DNA from: Geosiphon pyriformis
Taxonomy: Eukaryota > Glomeromycota > Glomeromycetes > Archaeosporales > Geosiphonaceae
DNA length: 64,000 bases
Assembly: GCA_016748015.1 (NCBI GenBank)
Contig: JAAOMT010000741.1
Coordinates: 724,120 to 788,119, forward strand
Direction of reading: 5' to 3'
Positions 49,510 through 59,921 of this stretch are shown piece by piece. The notes beneath the pieces are model-generated. The model was not told where the DNA came from, made no database searches, and worked only from the letters and a program-made list of their open reading frames with translations. The translations under genes and the position numbers were made by a program. Numbering within the stretch: position 1 is the stretch's first letter; each line of letters starts with the position of its first letter.

Positions 49510-51995
49510 AAATCCTTATTTTTTGTTAACGTTGAACTCAAGAAGCGTTTCTTTGTATTTTATGGCGATAAATACTTTTGGTTTATTTCTCACCTCGATA
49601 TATGATGATTCAATAAGAAATTTATGGATCATCTCATTATTTCCTGCTTAAATTAATTAAAAGTTACTAAAGAACTTTAAGGACTCATAAAACTCCGGCA
49701 TAATTTACTCAAGGTTTTGAGTTCTCAGCGGGTGACAAAAAAATTTGAAAAAAGTTGATAAACGCCAAGAAAAAATTAAATTCATTCATGCGGGTTAAAA
49801 ATTAATCTCACAAATTTCAAATTTGACATTATATCACAAGTCCTTGTAACAATTTATTGGGAAAAATAAATAATTGTAAAGAATCACCAAATAGTTGTTC
49901 CCAATATTTCATGACGTTGAAGTGCTCATATTTACTAATTTTATTTAAAAAAATAAAAAATTTGATCTGTATTGTTCAAATCTTGAAATAAATCTTTAGC
50001 ATTAAATATTATTAGAAATGAAAGAATTAACTGCGCCAATCAGATTCAATTATTTTTGTTAAAACTAAGACACTATCTCATCAATAATTGGAAAAAAGAT
50101 TACCTGAATATAACTAGCATTATCTTTAAACTAAAATTTGGAAAAAGAAATATGTTCTTGCCTAAAGAGTAAAAGAAATTTGAAAGTAAAAAAATTTAAG
50201 GATTTTTATTCGGGATTAAATTTATTATTTGAATACACACAAAAAGTAGACATTGTTTGTGAACAAATCATATGAAATGAAAATTTAAAAGAAAATTTAA
50301 GGCAGAATGAATAATATAATAAATTATTTCATTAAAAAGCCTTCAAAATTTTCATTTAATTAACGAAAATTTTAAGACCACATTTGAAATAATAATGCAA
50401 CGTGTCTTTTAATTATTATTATTATTATTATTGTTGTTGTTGTTGTTCTTGTTATTAATTATTAGGGTCAACATTGGAAAATGAAAATTTTGATTGTTAG
50501 GGAATATTTATTATTGTCATCAATGATAAAACTTATAAGATTTTCTGATTTTTAATGGAGTATCGGTGATTGAAAATTAGCTTTATAATCTAGAAAAATA
50601 CTAACCCTTCGTGTTTTTGGTATTTTGTCAGAGGAAAACTAGCAGCAGCAGCCTACAATTAAAATTTAATTGAGAGTTAAAATTTTACATCCCCCGCAGG
50701 CTGATGTTAAAGAATTGAACATTTGAAAAAAAATTTGGGAACCTGCAAAGAATATTTTCTAGTTCAAAATATTGAAACGATGTTTAAGAAATTAGAATTT
50801 CTATTTAATATTTTTAATTTCAATATTTAAGATTTAATTACTGCACCGCATAAATGAAAAACATTGCTTAATTATAGCTTGCATATTTATTCAATTTTTT
50901 TCTTTATAATTATTTTTAATAAAAGGAGATTATCATGACATTATATCCTCATCTAACCCATCAATTAGAAATTCTATATTGTTGGTTTTCGTGTTTTTGC
51001 TGGGATTATTTTTTACCATTTTTTTTTGGTTATTAATTATTAAATAAAACCTATCTAATCATATCTAATCATATCTAACAAAAATATATTAATATCATTA
51101 TTTCAATTAATAATTGGCTTTGTTTGATCTATATGAAAAAATTTGAATAGCTTTTTATTCATATGTTTTATTTTTATATATGTATATATATATATATTCT
51201 ATTTATTCATGTGAATTTTTGCATTGAGTGAATTTTTTTTTCTTGTGTAATTTAAAAATGTTTTTGAAATAATTTTTTTATTTGAAATATTTTTGTTTAT
51301 TAATTTCTTTACTTTAAGATGTATTAAGAGTATTGTTTTCTGTTTTTTTTTCTTTATTAAAAAAATGATTATCTCATCCTGATATCAATCTTTTACTTTG
51401 GAATTTAGATACTAAAAAAAAAAACTTTGCAATAAAGCATGGTAGAAATTTTAAAGAACAAAAAATGGATGTGAATCTTTATTTTATTCAAAAGATTTTA
51501 ATTAATAAAGTAGATAGGTAAAACTTCCAAGACTGATTCATTTGGACAAAAATAAAATAATTAATTAGTTTCTTTTATAGATTTTAAAGCGTAAGAGATG
51601 AAAACTATTTATCACCATTCATTGTAAAAAAAAATTATAGATCATGACTGATTATAAAATTTGCAAACATTAAAACATTTTTTTTTAATTTGAAGAAACA
51701 ATTGATGATTACATAAATTTTTGTGCGGAAAAAAAGGCACACGATCAATCGATTAAAAATTTTATTGAAGAGCTTAGGCCGTCACAGAGTCAAAATAGAA
51801 ATTTTTTTAGAACAGATTCAATTTATTTGGGGACTATCTTGATGTTAATCATGATCATACGAAAGAAACTCATTTGATGCTAGTTAGTGGAACTGACAAT
51901 TCTATTAACTGCTCGCTATCTAAAATCTGAAAATTATCAAATATTTTGATTCTAATAATGAAAAATTTTCCGAGCATTTTTAGACAAAAAAATAT
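49510..51995. other. Intergenic within the secreted-protein cluster
   Basis: No gene supported. It includes ATT/TTG tracts near 50415-50450 and a TA-rich stretch near 51175-51200. Sequence is AT-rich throughout. Confidence 0.5.
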
Positions 51996-52394
51996 TTAAT
52001 CACAAGGAGTAAATTTCTTAGGTTGGTGTTTCTTTTTTTGGAACTTCCCCTTCTTAAACTTGCGCTTGTGACCATCGTGATCAGAATCAGAACCAGAATC
52101 AGAACCAGAATCAGAATCTTCTTTATTGAAAGACTTTTTGACTCGGCCGTCAAGATTACCAGTCCATCTGTTTTGATTGTTAACCCCGTTACCATTTCCG
52201 TCATCGACACCATTGTTGTTACCTTTGTTCCAATTGCCGTTATTGTTACCATCGTAGTTACCTATGTTGTCAAAATCATGTCCTTTGCCATCACGTTTGT
52301 CAAGAATTGGAGTTGCACTCGCAGAAGGTGAGCCAGAAAACAAGGCAAGAGCGCTAGCGATAACAGCAGCCAAGACGAGAGTAAGTTTGCCCAT
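51996..52394 (-). CDS. Small secreted N/G-core protein with Kex2-like site
   Basis: A 132-residue predicted secreted protein. The signal peptide is MGKLTLVLAAVIASALALFS with cleavage likely near SASA. A dibasic site LDKR then precedes DGKGHDFDN, so a Kex2-type protease could release the rest. Residues about 43-90 form the family core (NIGNYDGNNNGNWNKGNNNG, VDDGNGNGVNNQNRWTGNLDG, then KKSFN). The tail switches from acidic (SDSGSDSGSDSDHD) to strongly basic (KRKFKKGKFQKKK) and ends CD. Three neighbours share this core. No function can be assigned; it may be a cell-wall or host-interface protein. Confidence 0.82.
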   Translation of the reverse strand: MGKLTLVLAAVIASALALFSGSPSASATPILDKRDGKGHDFDNIGNYDGNNNGNWNKGNNNGVDDGNGNGVNNQNRWTGNLDGRVKKSFNKEDSDSGSDSGSDSDHDGHKRKFKKGKFQKKKHQPKKFTPCD

Positions 52395-52516
52395 TGTCAG
52401 GAATTAAAGGGTGAATAATGAGAGATTTATTTTCAGTGAAGGTATATTCGACCTTTTACTTTCTAACTTTGAAAATAAAAGATTGGATAAAAATCGAAAA
52501 ATTCAAACCAATCGGT

Positions 52517-52527
52517 TCTTTTTATAC
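52517..52527 (-). promoter_or_regulatory. TATA-like box of the small secreted gene at 52.4 kb
   Basis: GTATAAAAAG on the minus strand, about 125 bases upstream of the ATG at 52394. Confidence 0.4.
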
Positions 52528-53290
52528 TTCAGAATTTCTTAGTCAAACTCCTTTTTCACTAATTTGGTCAAAAAATTTAATTGTTTTCACTCACATTCTT
52601 TGAATTTTTAAGAAAAGGAGGTTATTATTTTTAACAAACAATTAAAGAAAAAGAATTACGAAATAAATTAATCAAAATATATTTTGCCCGTTTCCAACAA
52701 TTAGAATATGGTTAAAATATTTTAACAATTATTTTAATTATCTTTTTATAGAATCTATAAAAGTCGGGTGAAGCGTTAATCAGGAGCTGAAAATTTAAGT
52801 TTAATAATAATTAATATGAAAAGTAAATGTATCACAAGAATTTTTTTTAATATTCTCTTAAAGGCACAAACCCTTACGAAATCACGAGTAAATGTGAAAC
52901 CAGAATCGAATCCTGAGCCCATGTCATTTAAAAAATTTTTAATGATAAAATACCTGATAATTTGCTACCCTAACAATCAGTGGATAAATATCACGAATGA
53001 CTATTCCCTTTAAAAACTTTCCTTAATATTTTTTTAGTAAACTATTAATACGGGAAATCAGAGGGTCTGATTAACACGTAATATGAATAATCAACATGAC
53101 ATCATCTGATTGATGTCATTGGCAGAAGATTCTTTGGGGAATCACAATATCAATTAATTGAAATATAATTAGGAATCTTTAACATGGTTTTATTGTTTAT
53201 AGAGCAACAAAAAAAACTTTTTAGTGATGAACGGGTGAAAATTTCAAGTTAAAAAATGTATAACAACATTTTGCTGAAATTTCGAATAGA
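52528..53290. other. Intergenic
   Basis: No gene supported. A 65-codon plus frame at 52816-53013 has no recognisable feature. Confidence 0.45.
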
Positions 53291-53293
53291 AAA

Positions 53294-54252
53294 TGGGACA
53301 AAAACTTTTTGGAAAGCGAATATTTTTTAATAAGATATACGATCATCATTCATATCAATTACGAGCTTATACCGCCATTTCATCGATTCAACCAACCCCT
53401 TCTGCAAATTCTTCCAAATTTTTCGACATTCGTTTTCCACAATACTCTTAACAATAATACACAAATTCTCGATATAATTTAAATCAGTCTATAACTTTGG
53501 GCATATTGACTATAAGAAATTCGTGAGCAATCTGACTCTTATGCTTCGGATCATTGTCTTGTTGGAACTGCCACCTTTCGTCTCATCTTAGGTAAATGGG
53601 TACGAAGGATTACTACAGAAAATTCGTTATTCATTATTCTAAGTAAAATAGAATAAACTTGTTTTACCTTCCTTATATAGAAACTACCCTATGCAAAAGA
53701 TTTTTTTCGATCTTTTGTTAGGGCGCGAGTTGGTCATAAACCTCTATATCACCATTCTACCATGTTTCTAAAGAGACAAAAAGTTGTTTCATAGTTCGAT
53801 TCCAATCGTAATACAAATTTTTATGGGCCTATTCTATGCGCTTTTCTTTAAGGAGATTCGTAAGCATTGGTGTTGTTAGAGGAAGGTTTTTTTTATATCC
53901 AAGAATTGCTAAATTCCTTCCAATTGGTCTATAGCCTATGTTCTATTGTTCCTTTTTTTCGATGTTACAATATATTGTAGAGAGAGGGATGTTTGTCGGC
54001 GTCTGTATTTCTTTTGCAACCCGCAAACCTTTCGTTCCACAAATGTATTATGGTTTGACGTTGTGTTTCTTTCGCGCAAGTTGACATTTCATACTCAAAA
54101 ATAGTAGCAATCAGACACGAAAATATTTTACAGACTTAGTCACGTACCTTGTGTTCTATTCCATGTTACCGAACGGCGAATCGACCCTAAATTAGTTAAA
54201 GTCGAAATCTTTATGTGGATATCCATATTTTCCAAAAAGTCTTGTGCTACAC
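53294..54252 (-). mobile_element. Tc1-like element, degenerate, with inverted ends
   Basis: The left end GGGACAAAAACTTTTTGGAAA (about 53294) and the right end TTTTCCAAAAAGTCTTGTGC (about 54228) are imperfect inverted repeats bounding about 955 bases. On the minus strand a broken transposase starts at about 54089 (MSTCAKETQRQTIIHLWNER) and continues through IPLSTIYYNI-like debris and an R-A-L-T segment. A QFQQDNDPKHKS-like trace lies near 53560, a NYIENL trace near 53480 (family DLNPIENLW), and a C-terminal stretch resembling NVEKFGRICRRGW follows. Stops and shifts are frequent, so it is inactive. It sits between two secreted paralogues. Confidence 0.7.
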
Positions 54253-54970
54253 TGTATATCCGAGGTTCTTTAAAATTTGAGTATTTACGGATTTTTTTGT
54301 ACTTTCGAATTTCCAAAATTTTGATTCGAGTTCCTTAGCTAGAAAAATTTTTTAACAAAGATTTTTGATTTTAAATGAAAAAACTGTATGCGCTTTATAC
54401 TATAGATTTAGGATTATATAATTGAAAGTAGAGTAGAAATTATTAAAAATATTTATTTTTTAATATCTCTTAAAACGTTTCAAAATTTTTTTATTTTTTA
54501 AAATAATAATTTTCCTTAATATAATTTTAACATCTTTCTAGAAAAAAATATGTTACGATGAAGCGATCCAAATTTGAACACTGGTTTATTCAAAGTTCAG
54601 ATTTTAGAGAAAAATATTTATTGTCTATGCTCACTTGAGAGGAGGTTAAGAGTTTTAAAAATCCTCACCTCTCCCATATTATTATTTGCCGGGACAAAAG
54701 CTGTCAAAATTTCTAGATAATAAATTTTGGACAAACCCTGCTTTTTCGGTTTTATTCACGTTGACTTTGTCAAATTAACTCTACTTAATGGCACGATGAA
54801 ATGAAATCCCCCCCAACTCATTATCAATAAATATCATTTTTATAAAAAAGTAGAACTTTATATTATCAAGAATTCAGCATATTTAACGATGAAATTTGGG
54901 AGATCATTAGTAAAAAAAAAAAAACCGAATCTAGAAAGCCACTTCTCAAGATAGGCAGAAAATTTACTAT
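54253..54970. other. Intergenic
   Basis: AT-rich, no gene seen. It is the 3' flank of the secreted gene at 54971-55234. Confidence 0.5.
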
Positions 54971-55234
54971 CTAATCGTCGGATTCGTCCTCCACATTGAA
55001 AGAGTCATCAACAGTTCCGTTAAGATCACCTCTCCATCGATTTTCGTTATCGAGCCCGTTGCCATTTCCATCATCGACTCCGTTGTTATTACCATTGTTG
55101 TAATCGCCGTTATCGTTACCGTCAAGGTTGCCAATGTCCCTGTAACTTGGAGATGCAATTGTCGAAGCAGAGGTAGCTAACAGAAGAAGAATAGTGGTAA
55201 AAACAACGGTGAAGGCTAAAGATATTTTGGTCAT
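54971..55234 (-). CDS. Small secreted N/G-core protein
   Basis: An 87-residue predicted secreted protein. The signal peptide is MTKISLAFTVVFTTILLLLA with cleavage likely near TIAS. The mature part is almost only the family core: DIGNLDGNDNGDYNNGNNNG, then VDDGNGNGLDNENRWRGDLNG, then TVDDSFNVEDESDD. It lacks the Kex2-like site and basic tail of the 52.4 kb paralogue and has no Cys in the mature part. The regular N/D-G spacing of four to five residues could fit a turn-rich solenoid, but that is inference. A TATA-like box lies about 110 bases upstream. Confidence 0.82.
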   Translation of the reverse strand: MTKISLAFTVVFTTILLLLATSASTIASPSYRDIGNLDGNDNGDYNNGNNNGVDDGNGNGLDNENRWRGDLNGTVDDSFNVEDESDD

Positions 55235-55343
55235 TTTTATTTAGTTAGTTAAGAAAATTTAGTTGTTTTATTTGTTTTTTAACCCTCTGGTGTTTAAAAG
55301 ATGAAAGCTTGGATGAGGTATAAATTTTCAGTGAGACAAACTC

Positions 55344-55355
55344 TTTTTATATTTA
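55344..55355 (-). promoter_or_regulatory. TATA-like box of the secreted gene at 55.2 kb
   Basis: TAAATATAAAAA on the minus strand about 110 bases upstream of the ATG at 55234. Confidence 0.4.
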
Positions 55356-56239
55356 AAAACATGTTTCATCTTACGATATTAAGAAAGTCATTCCTAATAT
55401 TAAGTGAAATTTCGATAAATTTTCATTTTTGAATCAAATAGACAAACAAACAATTATACTCAGTTACACAACGATACATTGTTTCGGTTCGCATCATAAA
55501 ATAGATTAATTTCATTATGATGCAATTTGAAATTAAATATTAAAAATAATTATTGTTTTAGATAATCAAGAATCTAATTTAAATCTCGACGTAATAATTT
55601 TTTGGAGAAAAAAAAAATAATGGGATTCTCTTGATTGTCGAAAACCCGTAAAATAAATCAACAAAGTTTAATAAAGGAAATTATCATTCTTATCTGTTTC
55701 ATGCACATAAACCTCGAAAAGCGACTGAAAATCACAAGATTCTAAAACTAAATGGGGAGGGGAGGAGAGGAGGGTACTCTGTTGATCTTTTTATTTTTTT
55801 ATTTTCTAATCAAATAGTAGTTAAATACGTTAAAGTGATGAATGAAATAGAAAAAGTTATTACGGCTTTTCATTTGAAATAATCAAATTAATAATCAAAT
55901 TAATATAAATAAAACTATAATTCTCTAAAATTAATAATTTCAAGTTTTATAATTTCAAAATTCTTTTTTACAATAAAAATTTGATTTTCTTAACTATTAT
56001 TATGTGTTTAATCATTATATTAAGATTTATAAGAAAAACATAAAATTACATATATATATATATATATATATTATTTAATTAAAGAGCGAGGCCCAACCGC
56101 TATCTAGTACAATAAATATCTTTGTAAATGTTAAACAATAATTTGTCAAATGAAAAAAAAAATCAAATCATTCAATGTTATTGCTATTTATTTTTTTGCT
56201 TTGATATTTTTATTTCAATTTTAAGAAAATCTTTATATA
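55356..56239. other. Intergenic
   Basis: AT-rich, with a G-rich strip (ggggaggggaggagaggagg) near 55753-55773 and a TA dinucleotide run near 56050-56072. No gene seen. Confidence 0.5.
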
Positions 56240-56269
56240 CAGGGGGGTATAAAAAATATTGGACACTTT
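56240..56269 (+). repeat. Left terminal inverted repeat of the Tc1 element
   Basis: CAGGGGGGTATAAAAAATAT followed by TGGACACTT. It matches the reverse complement of the right end with two or three differences. Confidence 0.88.
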
Positions 56270-56327
56270 TATAATATTTTATATAAAAGAACTAACTTAT
56301 GAATCGTTTATTATATTAAAATACATG

Positions 56328-57365
56328 TTAGTGGTTTGTTTGACCCCCATTTGCTTCAAGAATAGCTTGAACTCGACGTGGCATAGACTTGATCAAATTA
56401 CGATAGTAATTTACAGGTATCGCATCACATTTTTCCTTAACCCACTGTTCCAATTGTACAATATTTGAGGGTTGTGAATTACTTTGACGAATTTTAACTT
56501 CAATATATGACCAAAGATTTTCTATTGGAGTAATATCAGGACTTTGTGGTGGCCAAGGAAGTAATTCAACATTTGAAGAGGTAAGAAAAGAACGCGCGAC
56601 TTTTGATGTGTGGATTGGTGCATTGTCTTCCTGAAAAAAAAAATTTTTTTTAGTTTTTTTTGCATGAAGTTTTACCGTAGGAATTGCATAATTAGCCAAG
56701 GTTTCGCGGTGTATAACTCAAGTAATATGACCAACCAAAGGAACTAAAGGACCCAAACCAACCCATGAAAAACATCCCCAAAACATGCGACCAAAGCTTT
56801 TTCTAACTGTGGCTGCAATACAATCCTTATGAAACTCTTGGGAAGGTTTACACCATACACGTCCAAATCCTGTACTTCTAAATTGTGTATATGTAGATTC
56901 ATCTGACCAAACAACTCGTTTAAAATCTTCTACTGTCCAATTTTCATAAGTAAGAGCCCATTGTAAACGTTTTTCTTTATTTGATTTGGAAATTAATGGC
57001 TTGAGACGAGGAATGCACGAGCGAAGTCCTTCTTGAGCTAATCCATTTCGAATAGTTTGTATAGAAATAGATTTGTTGGTATCTTTAATAAAATTTAATC
57101 GTATTTGAGAAAGAGTTTGGCGGCGGGTTTCTTTATTCTCCATTATTGAATATTTGAGTTGTTCACGTGCGCGTTTGTCAAGAATTTGTGGTCAGCCCGT
57201 TCGTTTTTTAGGAAGTTTTTTTAGCTCGTATGACTTCCATACACGTATTACAGAAGAACGTGAACATCCAATAGTCGTGGAAATCTCACTGTTTGTATGT
57301 CCTAACTTTTTTGCAGAAATAATCCCTCCTTTTTGGTATTCAGAAAGTTCTTTTCCAAGACACAT
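56328..57365 (-). pseudogene. Tc1 transposase, two in-frame TGA stops
   Basis: A cut-and-paste DDE transposase of 345 codons, normal length for the family, in one frame from ATG at 57365 to the stop at 56328. The N-terminus has two helix-turn-helix units (EISTTIGCSRSSVIRVW; SISIQTIRNGL). Catalytic residues are visible: VVWSDEST, FFQEDNAPIHTS and SPDITPIENLW, with 34 residues between the last Asp and the Glu (DD34E). Two TGA codons interrupt it. One at 57192-57194 falls in the GRP linker motif at the Arg position, consistent with CGA to TGA. The other is at 56718-56720 after GHIT. No frameshift was found. The copy is therefore presumably inactive but might be mobilised by an intact relative. 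Confidence 0.9.
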
Positions 57366-57554
57366 TTGATGCGGTAAATTTTTTCACGACAAGAATGTTT
57401 GATATTTTATATATACGCGTATGATCCAATGTTGTGTTTTACAAGGACGCGATTTATGTTGATTTGTAGATTATAACTATAAGTAATTATAAAAAAAATT
57501 ATGGCTTAAATTGGTAATGGTATTACAATATATAGCCTTTTTTATATATTATAT

Positions 57555-57583
57555 TAAGTGTCCAATACTTTTTTACCCCCCTG
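57555..57583 (-). repeat. Right terminal inverted repeat of the Tc1 element
   Basis: On the minus strand it reads CAGGGGGGTAAAAAAGTATT followed by GGACACTT. Confidence 0.88.
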
Positions 57584-57794
57584 TATACTTGCTAAAACAA
57601 TATTAATATTAAATTACTGAGTAAATGATTAGATTAATAAATTTTTCTAAAAATAAGTCTTTTCATTGAAAATTTATAAACAATCAGTTTTAAATTTAAT
57701 ATCTCAAACTTTTTATATAATTTCCATCAGAATTTCTTTAAATATTTCAAACTTTAAATCTAAAGAGAAAAAAACCATCTACCAGTGATTATAA

Positions 57795-57796
<2 letters not shown>

Positions 57797-57836
<40 letters not shown>
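57797..57836 (+). repeat. (AAT)n microsatellite
   Basis: About 13 trinucleotide units just 3' of the broken secreted paralogue. Confidence 0.9.
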
Positions 57837-57843
57837 CACTAAA

Positions 57844-58167
57844 TCATAAAGTATCTATGCACCAATTATTTTGATTGTTAATTCCATTGCCGTTCCCATT
57901 ATTATCACCAATGTTATTATTACCGTTATTGTTTCCATTATTGTTCCCAATAACCCTATAGGTCATTTGATCGTCGTAATATTCCTTTGACAATCGGACA
58001 CATGACGATACTTTTTTAAACAATCATAATCACCAGAAGAACATTGGCAATGGGAGCTATCATTGTCTTGATGATGAAGTTTCTCAATAATCACATGAAT
58101 CGCATTAGTGTTATAGGACAAGCAAGGTAGCCCGAACAAGAGAAATAGTGAGAGTTATTTTCGACAT
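57844..58167 (-). pseudogene. Broken secreted N/G-core paralogue
   Basis: It starts MSKITLTIS like its neighbours, but the signal peptide continues (LLFGLPCLSYNT) only after a one-base shift in a TTT run. This second frame runs through CQCSSGDYDCLKK. After another shift at a six-A run (about 58014-58019) it returns to the first frame: RLSKEYYDDQMTYRVIGNNN, then GNNNGNNNIGDNNGNGNG, then INNQNNWCIDTL. The shifts cancel, so start and stop share a frame, but the first frame has a stop soon after the signal peptide. Either a pseudogene or two assembly errors in homopolymers. The core is recognisably the same family. Confidence 0.75.
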
Positions 58168-59562
58168 TTTACACGGCAAATAAATAAATAAATAAAGGAT
58201 TGTAAAAAGTGTTTAAAAATAAGGCTATTTGGGTAATTTTGGATTCTAAATTAAGCTTTATTGTTTATTTGACTCTTTGAAATATTCAAGTAGAATAAAA
58301 GTTTTTTGATGAGCAAAAATCCCAAATGGTAACTTCTTTTATGTTTAAAGCTTTCTCGCTGAAGCTTTGAATTCTTGAGCCATTTATTTGGCTGTAATAA
58401 TAATTTCATCCTAAGGCCAGAACAAAAAGACTTAATACTCGTTTTTTCTAAAAAATTTCCCTTCATTTAGAATCAGGAGAGGAATTTGGATGAGCTGACA
58501 TTTCACATGAATAATTTCTTTTGAAAAATAATGACAATATTATGAATAATTGCACTTAAACATAGCTCTAACCAAAAGTCATATTGTGTAAATTCGAAGG
58601 GTTTCTGTCAGTGTTCCACCTCATTAATGCATGATTTACTTTAAATAATCACAAGTATGTTTTTTTTTCATTTATCCAAAAAAATTATAACCTGATAAAC
58701 AAATCAAATTATTGTTGACAAAATTCTGAATACATTACTCCTCATTATAAAGGGAAAAAAGAGTCCATTGAGAAAAGAAATACTCTGTTCTTTTTTTCAC
58801 TTAATAAGAGTCCCAATTCATTCTAATTTCTGTGAATATTACTCCTAAATTTCAAGTAAAATTCTGTTTGAATTTTTCTTAATAAAAAATTCGTTTTAAA
58901 ATAATTTTTTTACCAAAAATCGAAACTAATTTTTTTCATGTTCTCATTTGATACGAATGAAATTGAGAAATTATCAACTTAAAAATAATGCTAATATATT
59001 TTTTGCCTTACACAAAGATCTGAATATAAAAGTGGTAGTTAGTTCTTTTTAGATTTAAAAATTGCTTGTTTTTGATAGATCATAATGGAGAAAAAAAGAA
59101 AAATTCAATCTTCGTAAAAAAAGCTTTGTCAATCATTTTAGAAATAAATGAAGTTATTAATAACAATTTGAAGTTAGAAAAGTTTAAAAGAATTCACAAA
59201 AAATTCATTATGAGAATATCTGAAGCAAACCATCTTTTTTTAATTTTTTATTGTCCATTTGGATTAAATTTTATTTTCTTCAAATGTAGAAATGTGGAAA
59301 TGTGAAATATTTTCCAAGTGAATATTCTATATTATATTGACACAAATTTTAAAAAAATCTATGCTAGATAATTCTTGAAAACACAAAGTTAACCTATCAC
59401 AATAAAAGAATGGAGTCTCCTTTCTTACAGTGTGTAAATTGATAATTGCAAAGGGGAAATTTGAAAGTTAATACGATTATTGTGTTTCGTCAAAAAATTT
59501 ATTTATTCTAAAAAGTATTAGTAGAAAGAGAAAAATAATTTTATCTAGACCCAGTTTAGTAA
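58168..59562. other. Intergenic
   Basis: AT-rich. A 79-codon plus frame at 59066-59305 and a 71-codon minus frame at 58251-58466 are lysine- and leucine-rich without a domain and are not called. Confidence 0.45.
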
Positions 59563-59838
59563 CTAGTTATTAAATGATTTATGAACGCAACCATCTAGAC
59601 AACCTTGCCAGGAATTTGTGTTACCAATTCCATTAGCGTTTCCCTCATTGACACCGTTGTTGCTACCCCGGTTATTTTTACCATTATTGTTACCGTCTTT
59701 GTTACCAATGTTTTTGAACTCAACTTTGTTGGGTTTTATCTTCTTTGAACACGAGACAGCAGATACAAAAGAGGAAGTTCCTAACAAAATAAGAGTGATC
59801 ACGACAATAAAAAAAATACTGAAAGTAATTTTGGCCAT
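59563..59838 (-). CDS. Small secreted N/G-core protein with cysteines
   Basis: A 91-residue predicted secreted protein. The signal peptide is MAKITFSIFFIVVITLILLG with cleavage likely near SFVSA. It begins SCSKKIKPNK, then the family core FKNIGNKDGNNNGKNNRGSN, NGVNEGNANGIGNTN and SWQGCLDGCVHKSFN. Unlike the 55.2 kb copy the mature part has three Cys (one N-terminal and a C-x-x-x-C pair), which might form a disulfide. The SFN ending is shared with the 52.4 kb paralogue. A TATA-like box lies about 75 bases upstream. Confidence 0.82.
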   Translation of the reverse strand: MAKITFSIFFIVVITLILLGTSSFVSAVSCSKKIKPNKVEFKNIGNKDGNNNGKNNRGSNNGVNEGNANGIGNTNSWQGCLDGCVHKSFNN

Positions 59839-59909
59839 ATTTGTGTGATAGTTTTTTTTTTTTAGGAAAGATGGGAATTTGGATGGATAAGAAAAATTTC
59901 AATTTGGGA

Positions 59910-59921
59910 TTTTTATATTTG
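59910..59921 (-). promoter_or_regulatory. TATA-like box of the secreted gene at 59.8 kb
   Basis: AAATATAAAAAT on the minus strand about 75 bases upstream of the ATG at 59838. Confidence 0.4.

Larger units (their letters stand above)
56240..57583 (-). mobile_element. Tc1/mariner element with well-preserved ends
   Basis: A 1344-base element with near-identical inverted ends beginning CAGGGGGGTA (56240) and ending TACCCCCCTG (57583), both continuing to TATTGGACACTT, flanked by TA target duplications (56238-56239 and 57584-57585). It encodes one transposase on the minus strand. End identity and readable frame suggest it is the youngest element in the window. It lies between secreted paralogues. 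Confidence 0.9.
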
